Of a stretch of 64,000 bases of DNA, positions 20,511-33,046 are shown piece after piece (the first letter of the stretch is position 1; each line of letters starts with the position of its first letter). The notes below the pieces were generated by a model that worked only from the letters and a program-made list of their open reading frames with translations, was not told the origin of the DNA and searched no databases. The translations under genes were made by a program, and so were the position numbers. This DNA is from Apoderus coryli (taxonomy: Eukaryota; Arthropoda; Insecta; Coleoptera; Attelabidae). The stretch spans positions 20,439,135 through 20,503,134 of the forward strand of contig OU452202.1 in the NCBI GenBank assembly GCA_911728435.2. Direction: 5' to 3'.

Positions 20511-21785
20511 ATTTTTAATAACACTATTGCGAACTTACGAGTAAATCTGATAAAACGGGGAAAATTAATAACTTTATTAAGTAATAATGATATTACTTAA
20601 TAACTATATCTATATAGTTTAGTAAGGTTGTTTCTCATGATATACGAAAGGTTAAATAAGTCATCAGTATAATGGTGTTGTCAAATTCATTAAAAATCTG
20701 TTACTTAACTGAGAATTTTGCAAAATTATGTATTATTTATATGATAAAAATTGTAAAATGAATGAAAAACTGACTAAAAATTTTGATTTTTTTAAATTTT
20801 GACTAACAATTGTCACTGCTGACAGCTGTCAGCTGTTCGGATTAGGAACAATGCCACAGTAAAGACAATGGCCACAATATAAATAGAATGTAGAATGCAG
20901 TAGTCTATCATTGGTTTTCCTGTAATGGAAGAAATATTTGTCAAATTACAGACTGATGATAAAGGTTACTAAAATCATAAATTATACATTATTAATCTTA
21001 TCAAAATTGATTTGGTTTTGATTTTTAATGAATTCTATTAATCATAATCATGTAATCAATAAAATTAAAAATAAATTTCACAACTGAGAAGACGTTATAA
21101 TACTGGCCCTTAGCAATAACACCTTTACAACAGAGTTGCCCTTAGTGATAGTTTATGTAACTCCCGGGGTTACTAATACAATCCCATTCCTTTTATATCG
21201 TTTTTACAAACGTAACTTTTACAGCCAAAGTGAGGAGACCATGTCACATCATTCAAATGAACAATTGAAAGACGTAATTCCCATTTATATTACTGATATT
21301 AATCAGTACATCTGATTAATTAAGATCAACTTGTGACGAGTAGTTACTTTCTGCGTAATTACCCAAATACATTAATGTTATAATTATCGTATAAACTGAA
21401 GTAACACCATCACATGGTACAATAACAACCATCACAATATACAAATATCGATTGAATACACAAGTCAAAGTCAATTTTCTGACTTCAACAATCTAGCATT
21501 GAATTATTCCATGTTTAAAACTGAACATATGACTACTGTCGAATATCAAAACAATCTAGAAACTGTCATTAAAATTTTTTTGCATAATAAAGCATAATTC
21601 AGGTCAAAATAAAACTAAAACAACAAAAGTGTTATGTTTAATTATTAATTTATTCAATTATTAAAATACTAGACATACATTATTAATTTAATTACTAATA
21701 TATTAATTGCGTTTTAACAACCCGATTTTCCAATATAGCTGTCCTCAAGATTATTAGTGTAAAACTTGTAAATACCTTGTTAACA
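20511..21785. promoter_or_regulatory. Divergent intergenic region between the carrier gene and ZUP1
   Basis: 1.3 kb between two divergent start codons, so it should hold both promoters. The palindromic GACAGCTGTCAGCTGTC block at about 20821-20836 contains two CAGCTG E-boxes. Nothing else is recognisable and no transposon ends were seen. Confidence 0.4.
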
Positions 21786-24700
21786 ATGGCTAGTTATAGT
21801 AGAGAATTCACGTACTGCTGTGAAATTTGCGGCTTAGACGAACTATCTGAAGACGAATTCCGAATACATATACACACAGCACACGTTGACGGCAATGCAG
21901 TGTGCCCTTTCTGCGAAATGTCCGCAGTGTCCCAAGATGAATTAATTCTGCATGTAAACCAAGCACATTTGGATTTTCTCACACCGGATTCTGAACAGAA
22001 TTTGAGTTTCATTGATGATCCCAGTCCGAGGTAAATAATTTAGTGTATTAACCTACCTAGTGCAATAATAGCCATCTACTATTTTAGTGAATATAATGGA
22101 TTTAATGGTGAAAGTAGTATTCATTGGAATAATCCTTCGAATTCCAAAAGAAATATTAATCAACAATTAGATGATAAGAAATGTATAAGTAATATTAATC
22201 TTACTCCTAAGGCAAGTATTAATTATAGTATAACATACATTAAATTAAAAGACAACTGTATGTATGCTTGCAACCATTAGATACATTGGAATTGATGTAT
22301 GTTTCATAATTTAAAATACCTACATATCAAGAATATAATAGGTATTTCATGATTGATATGTGTAATCCAAAGACAGCCAGGGTACAATTTTTATCTTATA
22401 ATATTAAATTTAGGTTAATGGAGGCGGTCAGATGAGTCCACAAAATTCCAGTCATGGACAGGGTTCGCCGTTACGTTCCAATTTAGCGTTAAAACTAAAA
22501 TCAACCGCACCGGTTCTTCAGTGCCCTATTTGTAATTATACCAGTATTAGTCCCGGTGAATTAGAGGAACACGTTAATAGGTAAGTATCCATTCCTCGAG
22601 TCCATTTTCATCCTCTGTTTAGTATGGTTTTATGAAGAAAACTATCAATTATTTGTTTATGCGTGAACCTTAACTCACCGCGATTGTACCTATTTGAATT
22701 TTTTGTGTTAAAGAGCCCTTTCAATATAGAACGTAGCAGATTTAGAGTTTTTTTTGTCTATAGAATACACTTAGATCTGACATCGCCATCATTTGGTGGC
22801 AGTACCGGTGAGTCGTTCTCATGCCCCTTGTGCATCAAATCGTTCACATCCCCGCCAGATTTGGAATTACACGTCAACATTGAACACAAAGACGTATTAT
22901 CGCCAGCAACGCCTTCTGTACATTCTTGTCCAGTTTGTGGTATACCTCTGGATAGCAATACAAATGTAAGCACTACCTATGATTGGAGTATTAAAATGTA
23001 TTCGATTTCTAGTAATATTTTATTTATTATGATCAAATTTTAGAGCGTTAGTGCCCAACAGCATGTAGAATCTCATTTTCCGATCAATTCTCCACAACCA
23101 TTGGATAGGGCAGCTTTGAAAGAACGCGAAGAGCGTGAGTTTGAAATGTTACGAGCTCAGTATGGTATGGATAACCAAGGAAATTTCAGGTAGAGCAAAC
23201 TATCTATATTGTAAATTATGCGGTATAATTTACTCTACTACTTTCTAGGGAACAATCTGTAACAAATATGCAACGAGCTGTCTATGCTGGTGAAATGAGC
23301 GTAGCAGACTATTATGAACGTACTTTGGATTTGAAGGCAGCTGAGAGTTGTGGAGTTGACGATGGGAGTTCAGTAACAAGGAGTATTGTAAATAAATTCA
23401 TTACAAGGTATATTTGAGAATATGCTTTGATATAATTGTTATTAGGTGCCCAGGGTGCGAGCAATCAGCACAAACGCCACAAACGTAGTGCGCACGCTGC
23501 TCTGTACATGTGTGGACCATTATGCGTCCTCTTACGGTGACAAAGGTTGGGGTTGTGGGTACCGAAACACGCAGATGTTGATTTCTAGTCTACTAACGCA
23601 TACTGGCTACAATGAACGGTTGTATAAATTGTGGCAAGGTCAGAAACCACCACGAAGCTCCGTCCCGAGCATATCACGGTTGCAAAACTTGATTGAGCAA
23701 GCTTGGTCGCAAGGTTTTGACATACAGGTAACAGATAATCTATAGTACACGTTTTATATATTTTTTAACAATACAATTTGGCATACTGTCATTATTTTTA
23801 CAGGAATTACACTGTTGATAATATAAATACATACGTTTTTGTTTTTTTAAATTTATTAATTTGATCAGACCATTACTGACATTTTGGTGATTTATTGTCC
23901 GTTCACTAATTAACTAGCAAAATTGCAAACGTCTATCACAGTCCTCAATCATTTCTCTCTTTCACAGTGATACAGGGATAATCTGTTAAGCTGCCTTTTG
24001 TGCGCGGGATTTGAGTATTGAGAGATTGATGGTGGGGGAACAGCAATGTCATGAGAAAGTAGGGATGAACTGTGTGAGGACGTATCAGAAGTACTGATAG
24101 GCATTCAGAATGCGTACACGGATACACTTGATTCAAACTTTCTCTCAAATTTTGTCTCAAACGTTGTCACTTTTTTGCTTTGGCCAAGGAAGGGAAACCT
24201 CAATAGACACCCAGAAGTTGCTTACCACTTCCGTGGGTAGTGTGGTAGAGTTTAACTCCACTAAAACTCTCCGTCATTTGTTGTTTGGCTCGGGAACCCT
24301 TTTCCATGTCCTCTGTCGCTGGAGTCTTCTGTTGTTGATTGTCCTATGTTGCTGTTGTCCTCTGTTGGTGGTGCCTAGAAAACACTATGTAACATACATT
24401 TAATTAGTTGAGCTGATATAAAGAATAAGTAATGTGAATTGCTGGGGATTCCTTCATCAGAGATGCCTCTTGGTCTCCGGTACCGCCTGGCACCGTCTTC
24501 TACATTGTGGTTCACTGCTTCGCGAATCAGTGGGTTTTCATGTGTCTCTGCCGTTGCAAAGACCTTCTGGTCTCTCAACCGCGTGACTTCCCTAGGGAGT
24601 TTGAGGTCCTTTCGGATCTGTGCGTTTGACACAAAACACGGTGCACCTACTGTCATCCTTCTTGCCTTGTTCTCCGTGGCCTCCCAATCGTTTCAAGTGC

Positions 24701-26482
24701 GATGGAGACGCGTATCGCCATGCTGGACTGGTGTAGATCAAGGCAGATCGCACGACTTCCTTAATCATTTGGAGTTTGACCTGCAAAAGCATCTTGTTCC
24801 TTCTGCAGATCATCGGGTAGAGCTTCGAAATGATGCCTTTGGCATTCGCGATGCTCTTCTCGATGTGCGGTCTCCATGTCAGGGATCTGCCATTGTATGT
24901 CGGTTGACGAACTCGTAGGGCGCACTTGTTTTCTTCTGATGAGTAGCTCTTCTCGGCATTAATCTTTGGAAACGTCACGTTAATGTTATTTGGTATTTAT
25001 AGGGTTCGGAACAGCTCGGTTGCCGAATAGCAAACACAAGAAAATGGATCGGCGCGACAGAAGTGGTGACACTGTTGTCATTTCTGCGTATCAAATGTCA
25101 ATTAGTGGATTTTCATAAACCGACAGGTCCGAATGGTACTCATCCCGAATTGTTCAACTGGGTGTTGAAGTATTTCGAGAGTGGCGTTGGGGGCGAGTTT
25201 ACACCTCCTCTCTATCTCCAACATCAAGGTAATCAGAATTGGCTTATTGTCCCATATAAAATTATATCCTATTTATTCCAATTTAATGAACACATTGTGT
25301 TTGTGTCAAAATTTAGTTTTGTGTCTGTTGAATGTCAGGTCATAGTAGGACCATAATGGGCATCGAGATCCACCGTGATAGTTCTCTAGTGTTATTGGTA
25401 TTGGATCCCAGCCATTCACCGCAACAGATGGCGCAGATGGGCGACACAAGCAGTTCAGCCACCGCATTACGGTTGTTGCGTAAAAGCGAGGCGGCTATGA
25501 AGGCAAAACAGTACCAGATTGTGGCTGTGGTGGGAATGGTTGATGGCGAACAACAATATCAGGTAAGGTTAAGGAGTTATTTTGAAATTGTGCTGCCTGA
25601 CATTACATTTTGTTGGATAAAATTTGAATGGGAAATGGTTTTAAGGACCACAGAAAAAGTGTTGGGTACGGAAATTATCGCACATTATTAGCCAGCTTGT
25701 ATTAATAAATCCTTACGACCGTTTTATTAGAACACATATAGCTCCAGTTAGTTGATGCTTTAGTTAAAGGGATTGTTTTATTTTGATTTGCTATTTGAGA
25801 GCATTAGTGATGAATAAAATAATTCATTCCTTTAGCGGTATCTTGTAAATTAAGACCGATTAGCTATTCACAATTATAACATTATAATATTAAGTATAAC
25901 TAACCTGTTCGTGTTTGTTATTATTATTGAGATATTTAGGTTAGAGGAGTTAGCGTATTGTGATAAAGTGTGGTGCTTATTAGCGTATTGTCGTTAAATC
26001 AGCTGGTTTTCTAGATTGACAGGAGAGGCTTACAGAATATTACGTTTGTTGCCTTGGCTGAAATTAGTGAATTTCTATGAGTTGCAACCTGTTGCTAGTG
26101 AAGTGACAACACTTTTTCGTTGTCTTTACTACCAGAAGTGAGAGTTGTGTTTTGGATATTACTTGGTGTGTGATTTTCCTACTTCTTAATTCTACTACTA
26201 TTCTAGATGTGGTTGAAAGGAATAACTATTTGGAGACAACTCCTTTTGAGTTTATTATGTTAATTCGGCGATTATTATGGTTTCCTTAGTTTGAGGGGTG
26301 TTAGTTATTTGTAATATTTTTATAAATAAAGACAGTTTCTTACGTGATATTTGCTTAAATTGCATTTGAGCACTTAAACAATAAAAACATGTCATTGTGG
26401 GTGTATATGTTTTAATTGACATTTTTTATTTCAGCAAAGCAAAGTCCTACGTGGTACCCGAATACCGCCGCAGGAACGGTGA
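21786..26482 (+). CDS. ZUP1: ZUP1 (ZUFSP) K63-specific deubiquitinase, ten exons
   Basis: ZUP1 cleaves long K63-linked ubiquitin chains and acts in DNA-damage and replication-stress responses; its fold is the UFM1-peptidase (C78) family. Exons: 21786-22030, 22088-22211, 22414-22580, 22764-22965, 23044-23189, 23249-23407, 23454-23727, 25003-25228, 25339-25562 and 26435-26482. All phases fit, giving 604 residues. The N-terminal half has C2H2-type fingers (CEICG...HIHTAH, CPFCE...HVNQAH, CPICN, CPLCI...HVNIEH). The peptidase shows the catalytic Cys in GDKGWGCGYRNTQML, the His in QHQGHSRT and the Asp in LVLDPSH, so it looks active. Intron 2 begins with GC (CCTAAG|GCAAGT), a rare but valid donor. 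The exon 7 acceptor is GTGCCCAG, 8 bases after another AG. Intron 7 carries a LINE insertion. The nearest ATG with a C2H2 continuation was taken as start. Confidence 0.95.
24180..24985 (-). mobile_element. Jockey-like LINE 3' fragment in ZUP1 intron 7
   Basis: On the minus strand this encodes the C-terminal part of a non-LTR reverse transcriptase: LTWRPHIEKSI, YPMICRRNKM, SALIYTSPAW, then in another frame TVGAPCFVSNAQIRKDLKL. The segment between them is frameshifted, so the copy is dead. The downstream part carries a GAGAGTTTTAGTGGAGTTAA stretch typical of the 3' end of Jockey-type elements. The copy is 5'-truncated near 24985, as usual for target-primed insertions. It lies antisense to ZUP1. 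Confidence 0.8.
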
Positions 26483-27612
26483 GATCATCGTCAATTCCAA
26501 ATTAGACATTTTTTCAATTTTCGCTTGGGAGATTATTTACGATTATCTATTAGTAGAAACACCACCACTTTTGCTGTTCATAATTTAAGGGAGTTTCGCA
26601 GAATAATCATTATTATTAAATAAAGTAATAATTCTTTATATAGCAAATGCGCCAATGATCTAAGATTTCTAGTTTTTGTAATAAATTATAACTCGAGTCG
26701 ACAAAAAATAAATTTCTTCCAAAGGTCCATGCTTATAATAATATATTTATAATTAAATTTCAGAATTATTAATTCCTTATATTTGAAAATAAAAATTAAT
26801 TTAATGAATCGAAATAAAATATTTTCATCATGAAATATACTAGCAACAACGTCAAAGGTCTAAACTCAGCGGTGTCGCCATGATTAACAGTAGTAGAACT
26901 AACTTAAAACAGCTTGATTCCATTGTAATTTCATCTTTAGTAAATTCATTGAATAACATTTTTATGAAATACTTATAAAAATGCTATAATATGTTAATAT
27001 TGATATTTAAACGAGGCCGAAACATAAAAGGTCTATAAAAGAGCCTGCACAGAAAAACGATATTAGCGTCATCATCAGCTATTCTTAGGGCGTCCTATAA
27101 GGTTGGAGGTCTATTTTATATTTCAATATAATTTTTAAAACATGTTTAGCGTAAAGACAAATTGAGTAATAGAGTTGTCAACACACTTAATTGTATTTTA
27201 AAAAATATTGATGTATATGACAGTAAGATAACCTATAAATTTGACAATAACTGAATGGCAGATCTAGTTGATATGATATATCTGTCACAATACTGTTTAG
27301 TGGAGCAAATACCGTTCACCATTGGCGTAGTGATGCTCAGTGATTAATTTTATATTAAGTATTGTATGATTAAACGTATTCCGCTACAGACGCAAAGTCG
27401 TTCATTTATCGCTTGTTTAGTTAGAATTGAAGGTCTCTAAGTGATGTAAGCATGTGGCACAATAAAACCTCATGTGAAAATGGGGTACCTATATCATGTT
27501 ACAAATGAAAGTTTGTTGTTTTTATGTTGTCAAAAGTATATTCTATACAAATTTATGATTAACAATTAATTGCCATTACATACACAAAAATAAAATGTAA
27601 AAAAGAGCTTTC

Positions 27613-27634
27613 TATATATATATATATATATATA
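27613..27634. repeat. TA dinucleotide microsatellite
   Basis: An uninterrupted (TA) run of about 11 units, flanked by AT-rich non-coding DNA. Confidence 0.9.
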
Positions 27635-28286
27635 AAAAATACATTAAAAAAGAGTGATATGCTATTTAGTAACAAAAATAAAGTATTTTAGCAAAAAAAA
27701 TTATTGATATTTATTAAGAAACGTATTGTCTAGTCAATTTAAAAATGAAGTTACATTCCATAGATTGAAAAACCACTAAAAAATTTTATTTGATTTTGTT
27801 ATCATAAAAGTGTCCCACAACGAAATTTAATTTAACGTGTATTGTTCACTTGCAAAAAGACTCGATCCTAAATCATGGTCAAGATGATGTAGAAGTACTG
27901 GGTGGCCGAAATTAAAGCGAATAGAAATGTAGGTCAATGATATTTAGAGGATATTTTTCTGATATGTATGTTTTTTTGGTTTAGACAAGTTTAGGCTAAA
28001 TCATTTATTTAAAAAAGTAATGGTATTAATGTTAAAGTGAAAATTCATTTTGTATTGTTTTTACACTGTTTCTTTTCTTAAATAATAATATTTAACATTG
28101 GTGTCAATAGCTTTGAAACCTTCGAAATTAGCGAAATAACTTGAACTGTCAATTTGGATTAATTGTATTGTCATCGTTGCTATGGTGATTTTTCATAACC
28201 GATGCTACTTTTGTCATTACCAGGAAATTTACTCGTGCATTTTTAAATATTTCCCACTAGTTCCCGAGCAACCAGTGGGAAATGGA

Positions 28287-28380
28287 AAACAGCATTACAA
28301 TGTACTACATTTTCAAATTATGATTGAACATATAATCATATAATAAAGTCATTTAAAGATAGTCGTAGAACAAAATTTAT
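28287..28380. repeat. Short dispersed repeat, copy 1 (partner at 40792)
   Basis: AAACAGCATTACAATGTA and TATGATTGAACATATAAT recur at 40792-40865 in the same order and orientation with few changes. The flanks differ. It is probably a fragment of an unrecognised transposon. Confidence 0.75.
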
Positions 28381-28991
28381 CGTTTCTAATAACTCGTTAT
28401 GGGACATTTTACTATGTTACTGTCAATATGATTGCGTCAATTAAGTATTAATGTTAAATTATTAAGCGGATTTCTTTCATGCTGATTTTAATATATTAAA
28501 TAATGGCTAATATTTAATTCCACTATGAAAAACATTTTCTCGCTTAAGAAATCTGCTTAAAAACACTATCGAAACCTGTGTATTCATATTACTATATTTG
28601 CTCCAAATTTTAGCAATAAATAATTGTTTTTTATCATAGTTATTTACGAAGTAGTCAAACGTATATGCGATGACATCGATTAATAAGATTTGTTCGAGTG
28701 TTTCCATATATTATGACAATTGGTATTGTATATTATTTATTTTTAATTATTAGTACATTGAATATTTAAATACACTATTGTACCTATTAAATGAATAGTT
28801 CCTTTCTTAATTTTTAAGTTTTCAACGATCCTCAGCACACTGTTTTTTAATCCTGCTGTTTATATACAGATTTGTTATTTATTATTATTATTATAAAAAA
28901 AATAGAAGAAACACAGTTTTAATAAATAAATTAATTGTTAGATTTGAATGGAATTTTTATAAACTGTATTTAAAGTAAAACTAATATTTAA

Positions 28992-29675
28992 TTAACCAGA
29001 GCATCCTCTGCAACCACAATGCACACATTCCACGATCCGTCCCTGAAAAAATCATCAAAGCACATTTAATATGTAATAGTTGTTCCACTGCAACGCATTT
29101 GGTCCTTTACTTTTGTGATTTCTTTGTTATTCTCAACAAATATTTTAATAAATTGGGTTCTTTTTTTAAGAAATACCTACCTATGTATGTAAAGCAAGTA
29201 GTAAAAGGTCATATCTGGGTACAAGGAACATTCTCTTACCTCCTCTAGTTTTCCTTTGGGTACTCTACAGATGCAGTTTGTTCCAAAATTCGTATCTCGT
29301 GTTTGTATACATCTAAGACAACACAAACTCTCATATCCTTGCTTTTTCCACTTGGCGATTAGATTTTTATCGGCAATATTCTCAGTTAAACAATATTCAT
29401 AGAGTTCTCTGGTAATTGCCTTTCGTCGATAGAATAAATCGAAAATATATCGTGATTTTTGATGGTGTATCTTGAATATTGGCCATAGAGATTCATTCTT
29501 TCGTTTCCCTTCATGTGATTCCGTTTCAGCTAAGGGACAAATAATCAGAACTAACATTTAAAATAATAAGTAGATATTTACCTTCTCGCATTTTTTGTTC
29601 TAATTCATCTAAAGTAGGTTCTATTAATTCCCATCCTTCAGGTGGCGATTTTTTACTCCTTCTTACTTTAGGCAT
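28992..29675 (-). CDS. BUD31: BUD31 (G10) spliceosome protein
   Basis: BUD31 is a small nuclear zinc-binding protein of the activated spliceosome, conserved from yeast to man. Three minus-strand exons, 29675-29582, 29529-29240 and 29042-28992, join in phase to 144 residues, exactly the usual metazoan length. Visible hallmarks are MPKVRRSKK at the start, the [10 protein letters not shown] helix, [19 protein letters not shown], and the C-terminal cysteine cluster ([28 protein letters not shown]) that binds a zinc cluster. All key cysteines are present. Splice sites are canonical (GAAG|GTAAAT, GAGGAG|GTAAGA). Confidence 0.97.
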
Positions 29676-30521
29676 AGTTTACAATTTCACTAAAATCTAA
29701 AATTAGGTATTTTTGTTTTGACAATTTAGGAAATAGGTTATGTTATTAGTAATTAACTTAGATTCCTTGTCTAAGGTAATTAATATTGCTGCTGTCACTT
29801 CTTTCAATGTCAAATATCAGATGTTTTGAAGTTTTTACTCACCTGACTTTTTGCAATCAAAATGTCAGTGAGTGAGAATTGAGCAGTTGTAAAGTCACAG
29901 TGGAACCACAGAAAAAAGAAGCTCGCAGCTTCCTTATTCTATGGTGGAACTGACTGTTGAAAAAAATTGTTCATGTGTGTTTAATAGGCGTTATCAGTAA
30001 TTTTCACTCACGTAACGTAATCAATAAAAATGCTATGCTAGTAGTCAGACTAATTCGTACGTGGTCATAATGAAAAATAAATTTTTATAGACTTATTCTT
30101 CAATTTTCACTCACCTATCATAACTCACCTTACTTTTACAAGTTTAATTGACAGTTTCTTCGTTCCTTTTACTTTAAAAATGGAAGTAAGGTGAGTAGAA
30201 GATATTTAAATTAATCTGTAGAACTTTTTTCTCAGATAAAATATTTGAAATACCTATTAGCATTGTCTGTAATTTTTTATAGTACCCTAGGTTAGATGTT
30301 ATTGAGATAACACGTTTTTCCATTCCGTCTTTAAACTGATGAGAGTGGTATAAAGAAATCAGTGAAATCACCTAACCTAACACCTAATAATTTATTTTAT
30401 CATCACATCACTACTTTTATATTATAAAAAAATAAAAATAATAACAAAATAATTGTTTACATTGAACCTAGAACGGTTTAAAATTTTTTAAATCATTAAG
30501 TATTCTTAACTTAAGTATACC
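29676..30521. promoter_or_regulatory. Divergent intergenic region between BUD31 and CDC26
   Basis: 846 bases between two divergent start codons, presumably holding both promoters. ACTCACCT occurs at least twice (29839 and 30111), and AATTTTCACTCACCTATC is one example. No other feature was recognised. Confidence 0.4.
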
Positions 30522-30740
30522 ATGCTACGTAGACCTCCAACAAGTATTGAACTGAAATCGGATGATATCGAAGAATTCGAACAATATCAGAAAGAAAATG
30601 AAAAGAAGCAAGTGACTTCGGAATCTCCACCGAAATGGCCATGGCCCTATTCTCCCAAGTCCAAACAAGAAATTCATACCAGAATCGGTTACAATCCTAC
30701 GGAAAGTGATAATGCCACAGCCTCGTCAAGACCTAGTTAG
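30522..30740 (+). CDS. CDC26: CDC26, anaphase-promoting complex subunit 12
   Basis: CDC26 is a small subunit of the APC/C ubiquitin ligase. Its N-terminus inserts into the TPR superhelix of CDC16/APC6 and stabilises it. The single-exon frame gives 72 residues, close to the 80-90 usual in animals. The diagnostic N-terminus MLRR(P)PTSIELKSDDIEEFE and the downstream RIGYNP block are both present. The middle is charged and low in complexity. The ATG lies in a good context (ACCATGC). The protein is so short that only the two conserved blocks support the call, but both match well. Confidence 0.93.
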   Translation: MLRRPPTSIELKSDDIEEFEQYQKENEKKQVTSESPPKWPWPYSPKSKQEIHTRIGYNPTESDNATASSRPS

Positions 30741-32644
30741 TTACATTCACTTAGGTATACTTATTACTTTAATCATGCTATATTAATTAAGTTTTACGTC
30801 ATAGTTGTAATTAAAAAATATATTTTTCGACATAATCATGTATTTAATTTAAAACCACATAAGTATGCCCATCTCGTTACTTGTGGAGGTGACAAACTTG
30901 TTTATTGGGTTTGTGTAGAAAGTGTGATGTTTGCTTATATTGTCCTAGACATTCGTGTGCCTTAAATTGGTTGGCTTTGCGAGTTACATGAATTTGTTTT
31001 AGTTTCCACAAGTTTCACAGTCATCACAAATCGTTTATCCACTATCAAATTAATGAAGGTAATGATTTCAAATTATTACAGTACCTACTTACGACGAAAC
31101 TAATCATTGGCAAAATAACGTTTTTGTGGCATCCAGTTTGTTATTAATTGCTTTTTAATTAAATTACAAGCATGGTCAACAGATTTTCGAAATTCCTTAG
31201 CGTCATACATATTCAAGGAAGCCCTATCTATAAAATTTGTTAAGGTTATTATTATGGTTAGGTATCTATCTTTGCCAGATTCTTCCAGAATACAAATTGT
31301 TCTTTTTTGAGAAATAAAGCTACAAATTGTATCTTTATCGGCATTCCACCTGTATATGGAATGAAATTAAACATTTAACCATTTATTCAACTTAAGTATT
31401 CCAGTATCATGCTGATAATTTTACTTCTAAAGTTCTCATCTCATCCGAATTTTGTTCTTTCACGAAAGTTTTAAAACTTCATTTAGAAACTAAAGTTTGG
31501 ATTTAGTATAATAAAAATAACTACATAATAACATAAATTAATAGTGGCGCAGTATGAAAGAGTGATGAGGAAAGTTGGAAAGATCCAGAATTTGGGGTTG
31601 TAATAGAAAGGAGAGTTTGGGGTAAAACGAGGTCATTGCTCCCGTGTCATAGTTGCGCTAGTTTACGTGCACCTATCCTTCTATGTATTATTTTCATCGA
31701 TTAGTGCGGAAGCGGGATAAAATATGGTACAACCACTTTACGAGGTGTGGGAATTAAATAAGGAGATATTAAATAGACTATACTTGGAAAATTTGAGTGG
31801 TGCTTACGGTTATGAACAGATGCGGTCTGCACAAACCTTCCAACAGGGGCTAGGTCTGTTCTATATTATAAACAACTTGAAGTATGAACAGTGGCTCAGG
31901 AATCTCCTTGTATGAATAAAACGTCGTTGTTTTGCCAAAGCTGACCTTGAACTGTGGGATATGATCAATAAAGCCACTTGATGCTTACTTTAAGCGCTGA
32001 GCATGTTAAGGCCAAAGTGTATTGAAATGGAAAAAAGTGCATTAGTTTCTAAAGAAATTTAAATGGTCTGATCTAACTCAAGAATACGTCATACGACATT
32101 ACTATCATATAATCCTCCCCAAAATACTCTTAGGGCTGGAATGGCGTCTTTTTTTGCCTTCTTATTGTTTCTATAAGTTTAGTTGTCTGTGGATGTTTTC
32201 TGTCTAAAATAAAAACTTTGATTTCAAGAAGTCTATGAATCGAATCTCTCAGCATCCATCCAAGTAGTGATCGGAATTAGTAATGCTGTTACTGATTACG
32301 AAATACTAAAACTACTGTGTGCAATTAAAGACGCAAACAGACTGATATTACCTCACGTGAGGTTCTATTACGCAATGCCCAAAAATTCTGCAATACAATT
32401 TATGCGTGCTTATAAATGGGTTTAGAAGTAAACAACGGTCAGCTTATGAAGCTCACGCCAAGTTACACGTGACAGCATAATTATGTTCTTGCAAATTTAT
32501 ATTTTCGGCACGAACTGGTTGTGATAACGCTTTGGATTTATTTTTTCGTCTTTCATGAACTAAGATAAATTCAGCTACATTTTTTCAAATTACCTTTGGA
32601 ATTCTGACTTTCAAGCTTCGCTTTCCATCATGACAAACACAAAA
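30741..32644. other. Intergenic stretch
   Basis: No recognisable gene. A 63-residue open frame at 31724-31915 has no domain, and the surrounding sequence has the look of old transposon remains. The right edge meets a mariner insertion. Confidence 0.4.
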
Positions 32645-32730
32645 TACGAGGGGTGCCTTTTATATTTCGGGATTTGGCAACCCTGGTGTTGCAATCTGGC
32701 AACTGACAGCTCTATCGTAAAGTTGGACAT

Positions 32731-32947
32731 GCCGGGGCGGGTGGTCTAGTGGTTAAGCACGCTAGACTTGAGCAGACTGTCCCGGTATGTAGTTGGTTCG
32801 AACCCCGGACCAGCTACATGTAGTTGCTCATTGCAAAGCAAATTGAAAAATTATTTAGATAAAAGAAGACTGAACGAAAATTGAAAAATCAATTAGAATA
32901 TGGCTGAATTGCCTAATAGATGCAAAGGCCAAAAAAAAAAAAAAAAA
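32731..32947 (+). mobile_element. tRNA-derived SINE nested in the mariner
   Basis: The head is tRNA-like: A box TGGTCTAGTGG (32742-32752) and a perfect B box GGTTCGAACCC (about 32793-32803). An unrelated body and a run of 17 A follow. The target duplication AAAGTTGGACAT flanks it (32719-32730 and after the A tail through 32956). It is transcribed by RNA polymerase III in families of this kind and spread by LINE machinery. It is not a functional tRNA: the acceptor stem does not close. Confidence 0.92.
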
Positions 32948-33046
32948 GTTGGACATTTTTGAGGTTATACGTACTCAGAACGTTTTGACATATGAGCGCT
33001 ATTTGTGTTGTTTACAGTAACTTAAAAGATTCATCTCGGCCCAAAA

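Larger units (their letters stand above)
26483..28991. other. Intergenic stretch between ZUP1 and BUD31
   Basis: AT-rich and without a convincing gene. It should include the 3' ends of two converging transcripts. It also holds the TA microsatellite at 27613-27634 and one copy of a short dispersed repeat at 28287-28380. Confidence 0.5.

Noticed and set aside
24439..24918. 159-codon plus-strand frame in ZUP1 intron 7
   Set aside because: It is antisense to the minus-strand LINE reverse transcriptase fragment, which explains the openness.
31724..31915. 63-codon plus-strand open frame
   Set aside because: No domain and the surroundings look like old repeat; treated as chance.
32731..32810. Possible tRNA gene (good A and B boxes)
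   Set aside because: No closing acceptor stem, and an unrelated body, an A tail and a target duplication follow; it is the head of a SINE.
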